A stretch of DNA of 64,000 nt from Datura wrightii (Eukaryota > Streptophyta > Magnoliopsida > Solanales > Solanaceae), in the NCBI GenBank assembly GCA_035772735.1, contig JASDFA010000003.1:159333001-159397000 (forward strand). Direction: 5' to 3'. Below the pieces are notes generated by a model that worked only from the letters and a program-made list of their open reading frames with translations, did not search any database and was not told the origin of the DNA. The position numbers and the translations under genes were made by a program. Shown piece by piece: positions 35,095 through 46,342 of this stretch (position 1 is the stretch's first letter; the number at the start of each line of letters is the position of its first letter).

Positions 35095-35215
35095 GTTGCA
35101 TTAGAAAATAACTTGGAAAGTTCCTTTTACAAAGAGCTCATTGGCTAAAATTTTTGAAAGTCGTGTAAAAAGAATGCCGATAAAAGTTAGATGCATGGTT
35201 AAGAGTCTAAGTGGG
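35095..35215 (+). pseudogene. Copia RNase H C-terminal tail and polypurine tract
   Basis: PFTKSSLAKIFESRVKRM and RCMV match the tail of copia RNase H (usual form DPLTKaLp...F..H...MG). AAGTGGGAGA at 35209-35218 is the polypurine tract before the LTR start at 35220. Confidence 0.7.
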
Positions 35216-35219
35216 AGAT

Positions 35220-35284
35220 TGTTGGGGTATATATCATTAACCATGCATTTAGATATGGTATATTCTAACAATTATAATGGTTAA
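35220..35284 (+). repeat. Start of the copia 3' LTR, cut by the Gypsy insertion
   Basis: TGTTGGGGTATATATC follows the polypurine tract. Only 65 bases remain before the Gypsy LTR. Sequence like the LTR start resumes after 53376. Confidence 0.7.
35280..35284 (+). other. Target site duplication GTTAA (left)
   Basis: GTTAA precedes the Gypsy LTR terminus TGAAACACCCC; matched at 53371-53375. Confidence 0.85.
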
Positions 35285-35359
35285 TGAAACACCCCAAGAA
35301 GTTTCCAAGATTTAGAACCGGAGTTTGAAAATGTGCCCAACAGAAAGTTTCAACAGTGC

Positions 35360-35880
35360 CTCAGAACGACTCATACAACGGGTCATTGGTTGCTCTAACG
35401 GGTCGTAGAAACAGTCGTGGTGAAATTTTAGGCTGGGCTACTCGGAAGGAACGAGTCAAAAGGGGACTCGTTGGTCGCTCTGATGGGTCGTTGTATGTGG
35501 CTGTGGGTTGGATATTAGGGTTCCAAGCGGTAGCAACAGATGGAGACAATGGGCCATTAGAAGTTGTAATAATACGCTGTATCGATCGTTGGAAGGAAGA
35601 GTGAAGGTGGGACCAATGGTGGAAACAGAAGGAATAAAGAGTCGTTGGTTCTAGAAACGACTCATTGTGTCTATCGTTATTGGGCCACCAGTCAAGAACC
35701 AGTGCAACCAACAAAAGGTTTTGATGGGTTGTTAGAGGTAACAATGACCCGTCCTGTTAGTCGTTGTTTGGAGAAGCTGAAAGTTGGAGGAGTTCCAATG
35801 CATCTAATAGATGGAGACGATGAGTCGTTGTATGAGACAACGACTCGACCTGAGGGTCGTTGGTTCCAGTTCGGGAAATT
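35360..35880 (+). repeat. Hairpin-rich zone in the Gypsy LTR
   Basis: Repeated GGGTCGTT/AACGACCC words. Clear hairpins: GAGTCGTTGT-atgag-ACAACGACTC at 35822-35846; GAGTCGTT...AACGACTC at 35638-35662; GGGTTGTT...AATGACCC near 35727-35751. The right LTR has the corresponding structures at 51041-51066, ~50860-50885 and ~50948-50973. Confidence 0.75.
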
Positions 35881-36525
35881 TTCAAGTTTTTCCTAGGGGC
35901 AGTTTAGTAAAATCCCATACTTCTAGCTTTGAAGTGACGTCGTTTTGAATATTATTTGGAACATTTTTAAGGGTTTTCTAAGCCTAATCTCTTATTTCCT
36001 CAAGATATTCTCCCAAACCCTTCTTCCTACTCTCTTGTAAAATTCAAGGATTCTTCAAGAGATTTCTTCAAGGGCTTCAAGTTGTGATTCCGAGTGGGAA
36101 ATTCCTTCTATCAGGTATACGGGCTTTTCAACAAGGATATTCTTCCGTCCTTGTGCCCCAAAATATTTTATTAAAAACCAGATTTTAATCAATCTAGAAA
36201 AGCATGACCTAGGGTTTGTGTGATGGGCAAATTCTTCTATACTTTTCTTAAATGCTAAAATCTACTACAATTATGAATTTAATTGGGATATAAATTCATG
36301 GGTTATCTTGAATTGTGGATTAGATGATGGAAGTGCATGATTGCGGAATGTTCTTCATAAATTGGCTTGAGTATTGAATGGGACTTTTTTATTGTTCACT
36401 TAATTATCGTAGTAGTTTATGACCACGATTAAGTTGTGTGAATATTGTATGACTACCCCTAATGACCCGATTATGCCATTAATAGCTATGTTGAGATGAG
36501 TTGGAGTTTATGGGCTTGAACAATT

Positions 36526-37447
36526 GAAAGTAAATCATGTATTATCACTATGTTTGCGATGGAATTGATTGGGTATGAGGTGAATCGATGATAATGGCCT
36601 AATTATTACATCTATCTCATGAATTAGAGTAAATTATGAAATGGGTCTCATGAAATGAATATGTGGGCTCCTCCCATGATTTTTGTTGTAAATGGTGAAG
36701 TATGAGTTGAATGTACGGGTTGTTCATAAATCTAAATAAATGAAGCCATGTATCTTTGATAAAGTATGAATTGGACCCATAAACCATGCATGACCCTGTG
36801 CTACATGATGAATGAGATGAACTCGGAATTTCCTGATATTGTGAAAGTATAATGCATAATATGAACCTATAGAATGCTCGTTAATGTAAGATGAGTGAAG
36901 AAATTATTGATTTGACTTTATGAAGAGGTGAATTATGATGATAAAGCATGAGTATGATATTGCAACCGTTGGGCATGTTGCTATCAGAAAGTAAATCATG
37001 TATTATCACTATGTTTGCGATGGAATTGATTGGGTATGAGGTGAATCGATGATAATGGCCTAATTATTACATCTCTCTCATGAATTAGAGTAAATTATTA
37101 AATGGGTCTCATGAAATGAATATGTGGGCTCCTCCCATGATTTGTGTTGTAAATGGTGAAGTATGAGTTGAATGTACGGGTTGTTCATAAATCTAAATAA
37201 ATGAAGCCATGTATCTTTGATAAAGTATGAATTGGACCCATAAACCATGCATGACCCTGTGCTACATGATGAATGAGATGAACTCGGAATTTCCTGATAT
37301 TGTGAAAGTATAATGCATAATATGAACCTATAGAATGCTCGTTAATGTAAGATGAGTGAAGAAATTATTGATTTGACTTTATGAAGAGGTGAATTATGAT
37401 GATAAAGCATGAGTATGATATTGCAACTGTTGGGCATGTTGCTATCA
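36526..37447 (+). repeat. 461-bp tandem duplication in the 5' LTR only
   Basis: Two copies, 36526-36986 and 36987-37447, start GAAAGTAAATCATG and differ at about four bases by eye. The right LTR has one copy (from ~51746). Junction homology is GAAAGTA. Confidence 0.93.
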
Positions 37448-37547
37448 GAAAGTAGCCATATCTTGTCAAAAAGAATGTTGTATGATGAAAATCAGTTAAT
37501 GTCCTTGTCTCTGATTAGCTGTTGCAAATTTAGATTAACATTAGTCA

Positions 37548-37740
37548 GTCGGGACTCTCATTAGCGAGAATGTTTCCCTAGTCATTCGGGACTCTCATTA
37601 GCGAGAATGTTTTCCTAGTCAATCGGGACTCTCATTAGCCGAGAATGTTTCCCTAGCCAGTTGGGACTCTCATTAGCGGAGAATGTTTCCTTAGTTAATT
37701 GAGACTCTCATTATTAGAGAATGTTTCCCTAGTCAGTTAG
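37548..37740 (+). repeat. Minisatellite, ~36-40 bp unit, about five copies
   Basis: Unit core GGGACTCTCATTAGCGAGAA then TGTTTCCCTAGTCA. Present at the same place in the right LTR (52305-52500), so it is part of the LTR. Confidence 0.88.
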
Positions 37741-38177
37741 AACCCTTACTAGTTGAATCCTTGATCAGTTAGTGATTCCTTAGCTCAGTTTGGACTCCCC
37801 ACAGTAGAGGATGACTCTCTTAATAATGTTATTAGCATAAATCAGTCCTGAATGGTCCAAACTTCAAGTTTATGATAGACTTAAAGTAATGGAAATTAGT
37901 CTCAGTTATCAGTAGTGATCCAGTTCAGAGTGTGATGCTAAATTTAGATTTCGTCACTTATTAAATGTTCAGAACGTGACCCTTATGCATGACTTCGATG
38001 ATGTTGTATAAAGTGAGATCCAAGGGAAAGTTTCATGTATATATATGTGTATGTGCATCATAAGAGGTTAGTGGCATTGTTGAAGCAGTTATGTTGATGT
38101 ATTTGATAAATTCCTTATTATATATTTGTTATTTAATTATTTATGTTATCCCACATGCTCAGTACATTTCAAGTATT

Positions 38178-38182
38178 GACCG
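38178..38182 (+). other. Target site duplication GACCG (left)
   Basis: GACCG precedes the terminus TGTTCGGTCTG; matched at 47753-47757. Confidence 0.92.
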
Positions 38183-39591
38183 TGTTCGGTCTGTTTCACA
38201 ACTACACGCAAGTGCACGTGGTCGAACAAGTAGTAAAGTGGCTCAAGTAAGCCAAGTATCGATCCCACAGGGACTGGACTAAGGTATTAATCTAATCAAG
38301 TGTCAATAAACTTTAACTCAAAACTGCAGACAACAGTGTGAAGAAGATTTTGATATTTTGTTTTCTAATTTTATACGAAGTCTAAAACGAATATACAATT
38401 TGAGTCTGAACTATAAGTATGAGCATGCTGAGGTTAAAATGAACATGTAGATAAATAAATTATCAATACAATTTGATTAATCTTTCCTCCGGTTGCTAGT
38501 CAAGAATTATTGCCTATGGATTAAAACTCTCGTATTTAACCCAACTTAAGAATCATGAACCTTCCACCTACATTTCTGTGATAAAAAGAAATTCTTGTTC
38601 TAGCCATACAAAACCGATTTCTTAATTGACTAATACGACTTTCAGGTATATCTCTATCCTGAAGGTAAATCAATTCTCAATTTTCCCAAACTAAGAAAAG
38701 ATCATATCCTATCAATTCACAACTTTCCAATTTCTTGCTCTCTCGAGTGAAACCGGACTTTTTAGATATACATTAACATTGGCCACACATTAATGCAGTA
38801 AGAACAAGAATCAATAGAACAACCATGGAAGACAAGATGAAAAACCAATTGATCAATAATTACATTTCAATACAAATGTTCTTAACCTCAGCAAGAAGTG
38901 AATTTAGCCACTCATTTGTGGATTAAACATCGTTAAATGAGTGTAAATCATACAAACAATTGAAATAAAGAAGAAAGAGATAGAGAAGAACCCTAAGAAT
39001 TTCGTCCCCTCAATTGCTTGTAACCCACGTTCTTGCTCAACCAAGTCAGCATAATTAAAAATAAACCTAAGTGAGCTATTTATACTAGTGGAAATTTTTT
39101 CTAAAATAACAAGCAACGTGTCATGGAGTGCATCGCGGAGCACTGCCTCCGTGACACGCCACCAACGCGGACCCTTACTGGAATCCGGTCGTCCAGGTAT
39201 TTAAGCCCAACGTGGCACGGCGTGCAACGCGGGGCTAGGCCAACGTGCCACGGCCCCAACGCACACCTTCACTGGAATTTGGCTCATCTTCAGCATCCGG
39301 GCAGAATGCATCCGCGATGGCAGTGTGTCACGGCTCCATCACGGAGCCCCTTTAATTCATGCTTTCCTAGGCCTTTTCCTTGCTTGCTTCCGAGTCCAAT
39401 CCCGATTTCTCCCAACATGCATCTTAGCTTCATAAAATTATATTTTTCCTGCAAAATAACGCTAATCATGTTGGTTAGTATAAATTTACATTTGACTACA
39501 ATTCAGATGAGAATGCACAAACATTGATAGATAAACAAGACAAAATGACGCATTTGAGTATCACTTGGGCATATAAATCTGCCCAAGATCA
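38183..39591 (-). repeat. 3' LTR of the Athila-like element
   Basis: Nearly identical to 46343-47752. A minus-strand TATAAATA lies at 39077-39084. A CG-rich hairpin cluster lies at 39112-39355 (CGTGTCATGGAG...CTCCGTGACACG, CGTGGCACG...CGTGCCACG). Confidence 0.94.
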
Positions 39592-39620
39592 CTTACCCCA
39601 CACTTAAAGACTTGTTCGTC
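39592..39620 (-). other. Polypurine tract of the Athila-like element
   Basis: Minus strand reads AAGTGTGGGGTAAG, immediately before the 3' LTR starting TGATCTTGGGC. Confidence 0.7.
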
Positions 39621-41330
39621 CCCGAACAATAATCTTACACCTCATGCAATTGACACCCAATCATGGCTACTTTGGCTCGACAATCCGAGCTACGGTTATA
39701 CCGATTATTTAATATAGCAAATCATCAAGAAAACATGCATAGTCTTATCAATACAATGACCTTCAACACATTAAGACCTCCTAGACTCAAGAATCAACTC
39801 TCGATATCGGCGAACTCATGCAAATCAGCTGATCAAGAAATCCGACACGAAATTCAATCTCTCGTCGAGCCTGTTCCCTCACCACACAAGAGAATTTTCA
39901 CCTTTTTAATCACATGAACTCAAAGACATTACATGCAGGGGCATATAAACACAATTTCGCTCTCTCTCCCAAAAGAATTTACATGCATCATGTCATGAAC
40001 CATAGACTTGCCTCTAGTGTATTACTCCACTAATATAAGGACGCGTGATGTAAAATCACATAGGACTTAACGGGTTGTAATGTAAGCTACGGAACTAGTA
40101 AATACTGGGCTCACCAATAATAGCAACTAGCATCCTTAAGCACTTTTTCAATACATCCCATCAACCTTATGGGCATTGTTTCTTCCTTCATCCTCCCATT
40201 CTTGAAGTCTGTCTTTATTTTTGTTCCCATATCTTTAAGCACACTCGACTTAATAACAAAGATTAGTTATACGTCTTCATTATATTTAATTTATAGCAAG
40301 TTCACCTTTGACCTTTTCTTTCCTTTCATCACTTTGCTTTTTCTTTTCTTTTCTCAATTCTCACTCCTTGACACTATGGGAAAATTATTTCTCTTGAGCG
40401 CTTAAGAGTTTTGGATCAAATTCACGGATAATGGAAAGAAGGGGTTAAGCTCGGTTTACATCTTTTCGACAAAAGAAAAAAATAGGCTAAAGGCTCAATG
40501 GGCTAACTAGGATGTACATTCAAGGTAGGTACGATAATGGAAAAAAACTTTCGGTTAAAGCAAAGAAATGCCTACATCCTTTCCTACAATACACATCCTT
40601 CATTTTATTTCGTACACACACCAGACAAGTTCTAGACAATTCACAATAACATGGAATAATAGAAACCTCTCCATACACTCTTTGCACATGCTCAACTCAA
40701 GACATATTCACAGACTCTTCAATTAGCTAATTATAAGAATTCAAACATTAAGCCTCAATCACACCGAATCGAACTCTATAGCCTAGGTATCTCAACATAT
40801 TTACAAAGTTGCATGCTTTTATATAAATCACCTTTGCACTTTAAATATCATGTACAACAAGCAACCAGAATTTCGCAACCATAAAGTAGCAACCCGTTTG
40901 GCATGCAAACGAACAAAAGAAAAAAATTAAAAAGAACAAAAGAAATCTACTCCTATCGACTACATTTCCCTTAAGACGGTAGTCATCCATCCATCAAAGG
41001 GAACAGTCACTAATTACGACTTCGGTTCAATGGGACTATTCTCGGTAAAAGCACCGAAAACAAATGCCGAGAAACCCAAAAATAAAGAATAAAAAAAATT
41101 TCGCGAAAATTTTTAAACATATCGATAATTTCGATAAAACAAAAATATTTACACAACTAGCTAACAACAACTCCATACAACACACAACAGCTTCACATTA
41201 ATTACAATACAGACATACACACAAAAATCACAGGGTCACAATTTTTTCCAAGCACAACAACAGAACAGAGACATTAATAACAACAACAACCAACACCTAA
41301 CTACTCTCACCCCACACTTAAATCGAACAC
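39621..41330. other. Non-coding 3' region of the Athila-like element
   Basis: About 1.7 kb between the 3' ORF and the polypurine tract. Short plus-strand ORFs (39663-39917, 40169-40405) show no domain. Long untranslated 3' regions are usual in Athila elements. Confidence 0.6.
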
Positions 41331-41338
41331 TGTCCCCA

Positions 41339-42466
41339 ATGTTCACGAAATTCAGCATAGCACAAAAGCGAGTGGTGAAACTCCCTGATCAATTGAAGTA
41401 TTCCACTTCTTCGTCAGGTGCCACTGCCTCGTCTCCCATATCTGAATCTCCCCCGTCATCATCATCTGACTCAACATCTGAGTCCTCACGACGTGTTTCC
41501 TCATCGGTGGGGACATCATCATTAGTGGGCTCCACAAAAGCTGGCCCCACTCAGCATAGAGCCCTGGCATTTTTGCCAAAAGGGTAGTTTAGCTCGCAGT
41601 TCATCTTCTGTAGCCGGCCTCCCGCCTATGTGCAACTAGAGCATCTGTATCCCGAACATGCGGGCCATGTACTGATCATCCCGAGCATGTCGCTCGGCTA
41701 GTGTAAGAACTGGCCCGTGAGTGGTGTCGGGTGCCTAAGTTTTGGTGACATCTAAGGACCGCCTCTCCATCTGCGGGATGTAGTCAAGGGCCTCCTCCTC
41801 AACATCTAGGCCCCTCAGGAAAGTGGTTAGCAAGCCACCAAACCCGTACCTGTGCCCTTAATGCAAACAGGCTCTCTTCATGGCGGAGATAATCACTGCC
41901 CCAACATTGATCTCCAGCCCTTTCATCAAGGCATAGACTAGGCACACACAATCCCGGGTGACATCTGTCATATGCACCCCCGGGATCAGGCAGGAACAAA
42001 CAATTTTAAGCCATATATTGGCTTCCCTGTTCATCTGTGAGTAGGGCAATGTCTGATGGTAGCCCCTCTCCTTATGCCTGCTCCACCGTGCTGTAGACCG
42101 GGCTCCACACAGAGTGCGTCTGATGTCCGCATATGGTGGAGTGATGTTCAGTTGCCGGAGTACATGGGCGTCTGTGTCCCGCGCCCCCAAGATGGCATTA
42201 AGGTGATGGGGCTCAAAAGTGACTACCTGCCCCCTTATTTTTATGTTGTGACTTCTGAGTGTCGGGTTCCAGTTGGCGTAGAACTTCCGAATCAGGTGGA
42301 GATTGCACTCCTTGGGCTCTTCAAAGATGAAGTTCAGCCCCGTTGCATCAATCCCGTGGACAATTCTGGGGAATTCTTGTGCCAACGGTTCCCTTGCAAT
42401 AAGCTCCTCGGGGAAGTATTTGCTTTTCTTATGCTTTGTGTACCATTTATTCCCTTCCTCTGTCAC
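41339..42466 (-). pseudogene. Putative plant transposon protein (PF20167-like) ORF, 3' position
   Basis: The open part is 41858-42466, 202 residues. It begins MTEEGNKWYTKHKKSKYFP and has GLNFIFEEPKECNLHLIRKF, YANW, and IRGQVVTFEPHHLNAILG (about residues 42-95). These are hallmarks of the domain that Athila-type elements encode after pol, the so-called env-like position. The function is unknown. A stop at 41858 and a one-base shift separate it from an acidic tail near 41395-41550 (SDVESDDDDGGDSDMGDEA). In an intact protein the tail would give a low-pI C-terminus. I see no signal peptide or membrane segment. Confidence 0.72.
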
Positions 42467-42649
42467 CCATCGGGTTCCGTATTGACGGTGTTGGCCGCGC
42501 GGAACCGCTGGTGCTGCTGGGACTGCTTCTCCCAGTCTGATTCTTTTCCTTCGGTGCCCGATGTAGATGCGCCCTTCCTTTTATCTTGCCTGCTTGCCAT
42601 TGTTCCTGTCAAATCAAACAGACAGTCCCAATGTTATTCAAATTAAAAT

Positions 42650-43815
42650 TAGCGTCGACTAAGGTTGGGTTAAGCTAGGCCACCGCACACTTAGTCTTTA
42701 GCCACAATCACAACATTACAACAAGACAATCCTCTTTTTCTAACTTTACAAATAAATAAAAAACAATAATAAAATGCCTCGTGCATTCAGAGGATTCGAC
42801 GGTATAAATTCTATGTACTACTCAGACTTCGTATAGCTAATCCACTATTACCATCGATAACATTTCATCACATAGCACTCAGAAAAAATTTCTATCAACA
42901 AAATCGATGCAATTCCCCCAATTTCTATGCAATTTCAACAATTTCATTATCCCAAAAATCCATCGCGCCTTTAGCATATTAACGTTAAGCACAACATAAT
43001 TTACCTCACCCAACATGCACACCAACAAGAATTTCACATTTCAAATCAATTTTAACTTCTTCATATTCAAATTCTCACCCTAGCTACAAATTTCACAAGA
43101 ATTTCGATCACCCATGTATTTACCGAGTTCATATAATCACAACGATACTACGAACATCAATCAACAATAACTTCATGAATTCAAGCTCAATTACAATTAG
43201 GGCAAGTTTTCCTCACCTCCCAGCTCAAAATCGGAAAAATTAGTCAAGAAATGAGATGAAGTTAACGAACATACCTTTAATTCAACGATATCGAAGAAAA
43301 GTTGAAGAATTTTAGCTCCTAGGTCCGTGTCACGTTGGGGAAGGGGGTATTCTTGGGTGTTTGACGCAGAGGAGATGAGAAATGAGAAAAAATGAGGGCA
43401 AAAGGTTCGCGCGGGTCACCCGGCAACCCGGTGTGACCCGACGTGAAATTGCCTTCAACGTGTCACGGAGGGTAATGCGGAGCATTCCCTCCGTGACACG
43501 AAGCCATCGCGCAGGCTCACTGTTTTGCCACTTTTTATTATTTTTCTCACCTCGATTTTTCCTTTGTGATCTTTTGCATTTTTGCCCTCCGTTCAACCTG
43601 AAATTCATCTCACCACAAGAAATTTGTTAGAATTCAAAGGTTTCAAACACAACACGATAATATTTTTTTTTGGTTTTATATATATATATATATATTTTTT
43701 TTCTTTTTATTTTTTTTCTTTTCTTTCTAACTAACTACTTCTACTTATCTCTTACAACAAATTCACGGGTTGCCTACCGTGCAGCGCCTGATTTACCGTC
43801 GCGGCTCGACGTCAT
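42650..43815. other. Non-coding segment replacing RT-integrase
   Basis: Between the protease and the 3' ORF. No RT, RNase H or integrase motif on either strand. It holds a (TA)n run at 43678-43696, a T-rich tract, and a 14-bp perfect hairpin at 43459-43500. The ORFs 43330-43630 are overlaps of that hairpin region and are not called. Confidence 0.75.
43459..43500. repeat. Perfect 14-bp inverted repeat
   Basis: CGTGTCACGGAGGG at 43459-43472 and CCCTCCGTGACACG at 43487-43500, loop 14 bases. The same motif forms imperfect hairpins in both LTRs near 39117-39163 and 47276-47322. Confidence 0.92.
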
Positions 43816-43820
43816 TAAGC

Positions 43821-44567
43821 TCAGTCATCCTCTAGGGTAACGGATGTCTTCTCTATACTACCGTCCTCACCCGTGTCATGCTTACACTTCTCCGGTGGTT
43901 TCCCCAATGGCTCCCGTGACTCAACGCTCTGAGCAATATTCGCTCGATCAAGCACGTTGATCACTGAGAGTTCCTCGTACACTGCCGGAAGCTTTGTAGC
44001 CTTGTACAGCTCAAACACCTCCACCTTGTCGTGCGCCCGCATAGTTAGCTGCCCTGCAGCTACATCAATTAGCGCTTTCCCGGTCGCCAAGAAAGGACGT
44101 CCCAAAATAAATGGGACTTTCACGTCTGGCTCAAAATCCAGCACGACAAAGTCTACCGGGAAGATAAGGGAGCCCACTTGCACCAGCACGTCCTCCACAA
44201 TTCCATCAGGTCTGGCTAAGGAACGATTCGCTAGTTGCAAGATTATTGTTGTTGGTCTAGGACTCCCTAGCCCCAACTTCTTGAATACCGATGTCGGCAT
44301 CAAGTTAATGCTCGCTCCCAAATCACATAATCTGCGAGCTCGGATACTCTGCCCAATTTGAATTGTAAAGCTCCCAGGGTCCTTGAGCTTTGTGGGCAAC
44401 CTACTTTGTATTCGTGAAGTGCACTCCTCCGTAAGTGCCACCGTAGCGTACTCAGTCAACCTGCTTTTGTTCGCCACGATGTCCTTGATATATTTTGCGT
44501 ACTTCGGCACTCCCTGCAAAACATCAACAAGAGGTAAATTAATGTGTACCTGTTTAAGCACCTCCAT
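43821..44567 (-). pseudogene. Athila-like aspartic protease region of gag-pol
   Basis: 248 open codons. CDLGASINLMPTSVFKKLGL contains the retropepsin site (D-L-G-A, the usual Athila form), followed by TIILQLANRSLARPDGIVED, FPVDFVVLDFEPD and VPFILGRPFLATGKALIDV (the flap and second conserved ILGRPFL block). The preceding segment includes EVLKQVHINLPLVDVLQGVP. The enzyme would process the polyprotein. The frame is shifted relative to gag; matching sequence (PQRLRKHKEEACFKKF) continues above 44567. It ends in SVTLEDD without joining RT, so pol is truncated. Confidence 0.85.
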
Positions 44568-44875
44568 GAACTTTTTGAAACACGCTTCCTCCTTATGTTT
44601 CCTTAGTCTTTGAGGGAATGGGGGTGATGGTCTTTCTGGTTCAGCTTCCTTCTCCTTCCCCCTATCATCATTGTGATCCCTCTCATTATCACCTGCTTCC
44701 GACTGCTGTGGTGGTCTTTCTGGGCCACCTTCTTGAGTTGCAAACCACTTCTTGCGGTCACTGCATTTACTTGCTTGGGGTTTGGATCAGTGTCACTCGG
44801 AAGTCCTTCTCTCGGCCTGGTGTTTTGAGCTCCAGCAAATTGCCCAAACTGGTACTCCAGCGCCTTTGTAGCTAA

Positions 44876-46192
44876 CTAATTGTTCTTTACATCGGCTGCC
44901 AATTTCACGTAGTTAGCCTGCAATTGAGCTTGGTTAGCTATCATTGTCTTGAACATCTCCTCAATGCTGGGTGATGGTGGTGGAGGAGGTGCATTGTTGC
45001 TTCTGTATTGCAACTGATAGTTCTGCTGCCCTCCTTGATTTCTCTGTGCCCCCTGACTCGAACTCTGCCCTTGATGGTTGTTGCTACCCCAAGAGAAATT
45101 CGGGTGATTCCTCCAATTGGAATTGTAGCTGTTGCCATACTGTAGGTGGTTATTTCTCTGTACATTACCAACAAAGTTCACCGAATCAGGATTTGCTCCA
45201 CAACACTCAGCTGAGTGTTCATTACTCCCGCACACTTCACACAAAATATGCTGCACTACATTCACTGGGGCTTGAGACTGGTTCATGCTCATGTTACTGA
45301 AGTGGGTATTGAGTTGATTGTGCAATGCAGCTATTTGTGTAGCAATAGCTGTAAAACCATCCACTTCCAAGAATCCAGCTGCTTTCCTTGTTCCTCCTCT
45401 AGAAGAGTCTGCATTCCACTCCGGATTCCCCTGCGAAATACGATTTAACAAAGTATACAACTCCTCATAAGTTTTTTCTAATGCTTGTCCCCCAGCTGCT
45501 GAGTCTAGCAAGATTTTTATGTGGGGTTCCAAACCCTCTATGAAAGTATGCACCAGCACATCATTGGATTGGTGATGATGAGGACAATCCCGCAACATAG
45601 ATTTGAATCTCTCCCAGGCTTGATACAGATTCTCTCCCTTTCTCTGTTTAAAACTTAGAATTTGACTTCTAAGTCTTGCTGTTTTATCGAATGGAAAGAA
45701 CCGTATCAAGAATTTCTTTGCAAGATCATCCCACGTGGTGATGGAATTAGGTGGCTCAGTTTTCAACCACCTCTTAGCTTCTCCCAAAAGTGAAAATGGG
45801 AACAATGTAAGCCTGACATAATTTGATGACACTCCAGTGGGGATGTAAGTGTCACTTATCTCCAAAAATTTTTGGAGATGTTGTTGTGGATCCTCGTGAG
45901 GGATACCTGTGAACTGCCCGATGGTATGCAGCAGTTGCACCATGTTCTGTTTAAGCTCGAACCTCCCTCCTGGCTCAGGTTTACGGATGCTAGATGTGAC
46001 ATTGTTAGCATGTGGGATTGCCACCTCGCGAACCGGCCTAGCTGCCATTTCCTCGGGCACTAACACCGCCCTTACAACTGGTGGATTCTGTTGTTGCTCT
46101 AGGATTGTTTGTCTGAGCAACTGCATCTTTTTCTCTAGAGCTTCTCTCCTTTGACGATGGAATTGTCTTTCCGGCTCTAAATATGAGTCCAC
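44876..46192 (-). CDS. Athila-like gag (438 aa, open)
   Basis: Starts MDSYLEPERQFHRQRREALE. The retrotransposon_gag core follows (KRWLKTEPPNSITTWDDLAK, KFLIRFFPFDKTARLRSQI, NLYQAWERFKSMLRDCPHH), then QALEKTYEELYTLLNRISQ. A zinc-knuckle-like CEVCGSNEHSAECC fits CX2CX4HX4C. A Gln/Asn/Gly-rich tail ends with Pro-rich PPPPPSPSIEEMF. Gag would form the particle and package RNA. In relatives gag and pol are continuous: here a TAG at 44876-44878 stops the frame, and matching sequence (LATKALEYQFGQFAGAQN) follows it directly. A frameshift then lies near 44600-44740. So this is an intact gag domain of a broken gag-pol. Confidence 0.85.
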   Translation of the reverse strand: MDSYLEPERQFHRQRREALEKKMQLLRQTILEQQQNPPVVRAVLVPEEMAARPVREVAIPHANNVTSSIRKPEPGGRFELKQNMVQLLHTIGQFTGIPHEDPQQHLQKFLEISDTYIPTGVSSNYVRLTLFPFSLLGEAKRWLKTEPPNSITTWDDLAKKFLIRFFPFDKTARLRSQILSFKQRKGENLYQAWERFKSMLRDCPHHHQSNDVLVHTFIEGLEPHIKILLDSAAGGQALEKTYEELYTLLNRISQGNPEWNADSSRGGTRKAAGFLEVDGFTAIATQIAALHNQLNTHFSNMSMNQSQAPVNVVQHILCEVCGSNEHSAECCGANPDSVNFVGNVQRNNHLQYGNSYNSNWRNHPNFSWGSNNHQGQSSSQGAQRNQGGQQNYQLQYRSNNAPPPPPSPSIEEMFKTMIANQAQLQANYVKLAADVKNN

Positions 46193-46319
46193 CAGCTCCT
46201 TGTCTCTTGCCAGTGTTCAACAAAAATTAATATCTGCAAAATACAGGCTAAGACCAAGTTGTCAACACTAAGAGGAAATAGTAAACTACTACTTAAGAAA
46301 AATTTTACCAATTGCCACT

Positions 46320-46336
46320 CCCCGACAACGGCGCCA
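46320..46336 (-). other. Primer binding site, tRNA-Asp
   Basis: Minus strand reads TGGCGCCGTTGTCGGGG, one base from the complement of the plant tRNA-Asp 3' end (TGGCGCCGTTGCCGGGG). It is six bases from the LTR. Athila elements commonly use this primer. Confidence 0.88.
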
Positions 46337-46342
46337 AAAACT

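Larger units (their letters stand above)
35285..38182 (+). repeat. Gypsy 5' LTR, first part
   Basis: Aligns with 50507-52938 of the right LTR. It holds a recent 461-bp tandem duplication (36526-37447), a hairpin-rich zone (35360-35880) and a ~38-bp minisatellite (37548-37740). Without the duplication and the nested insert the LTR is ~2,859 bp, close to the 2,864 bp of the right LTR. The ORFs at 35356-35896 are incidental. Confidence 0.9.

Noticed and set aside
35356..35896. ORFs on both strands with GS/GR-rich protein (and the matching set at 50466-51153)
   Set aside because: Located in the Gypsy LTR; the open frames come from the repeated GGGTCGTT words, and the two LTRs do not keep the same frame.
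36526..37447. Possibility that the two copies are a pair of short LTRs
   Set aside because: Directly adjacent, with no interior, primer site or TG...CA ends; the right LTR has one copy. A plain tandem duplication fits.
38904..39527. ORFs MLRDALHDTL... (minus) and MECIAEHCLR... (plus), repeated at 47064-47630
   Set aside because: They lie in the Athila-like LTRs, opposite each other over the CG-rich hairpin cluster. Near-identity between the copies is LTR identity, not conservation of a gene.
42056..42646. 196-aa plus-strand ORF
   Set aside because: Antisense shadow of the putative-plant-transposon ORF at 41858-42466.
44971..45448. Plus-strand ORFs of 109 and 77 aa with Cys/Ser-rich residues
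   Set aside because: Antisense shadows of the Gln/Asn-rich gag tail.
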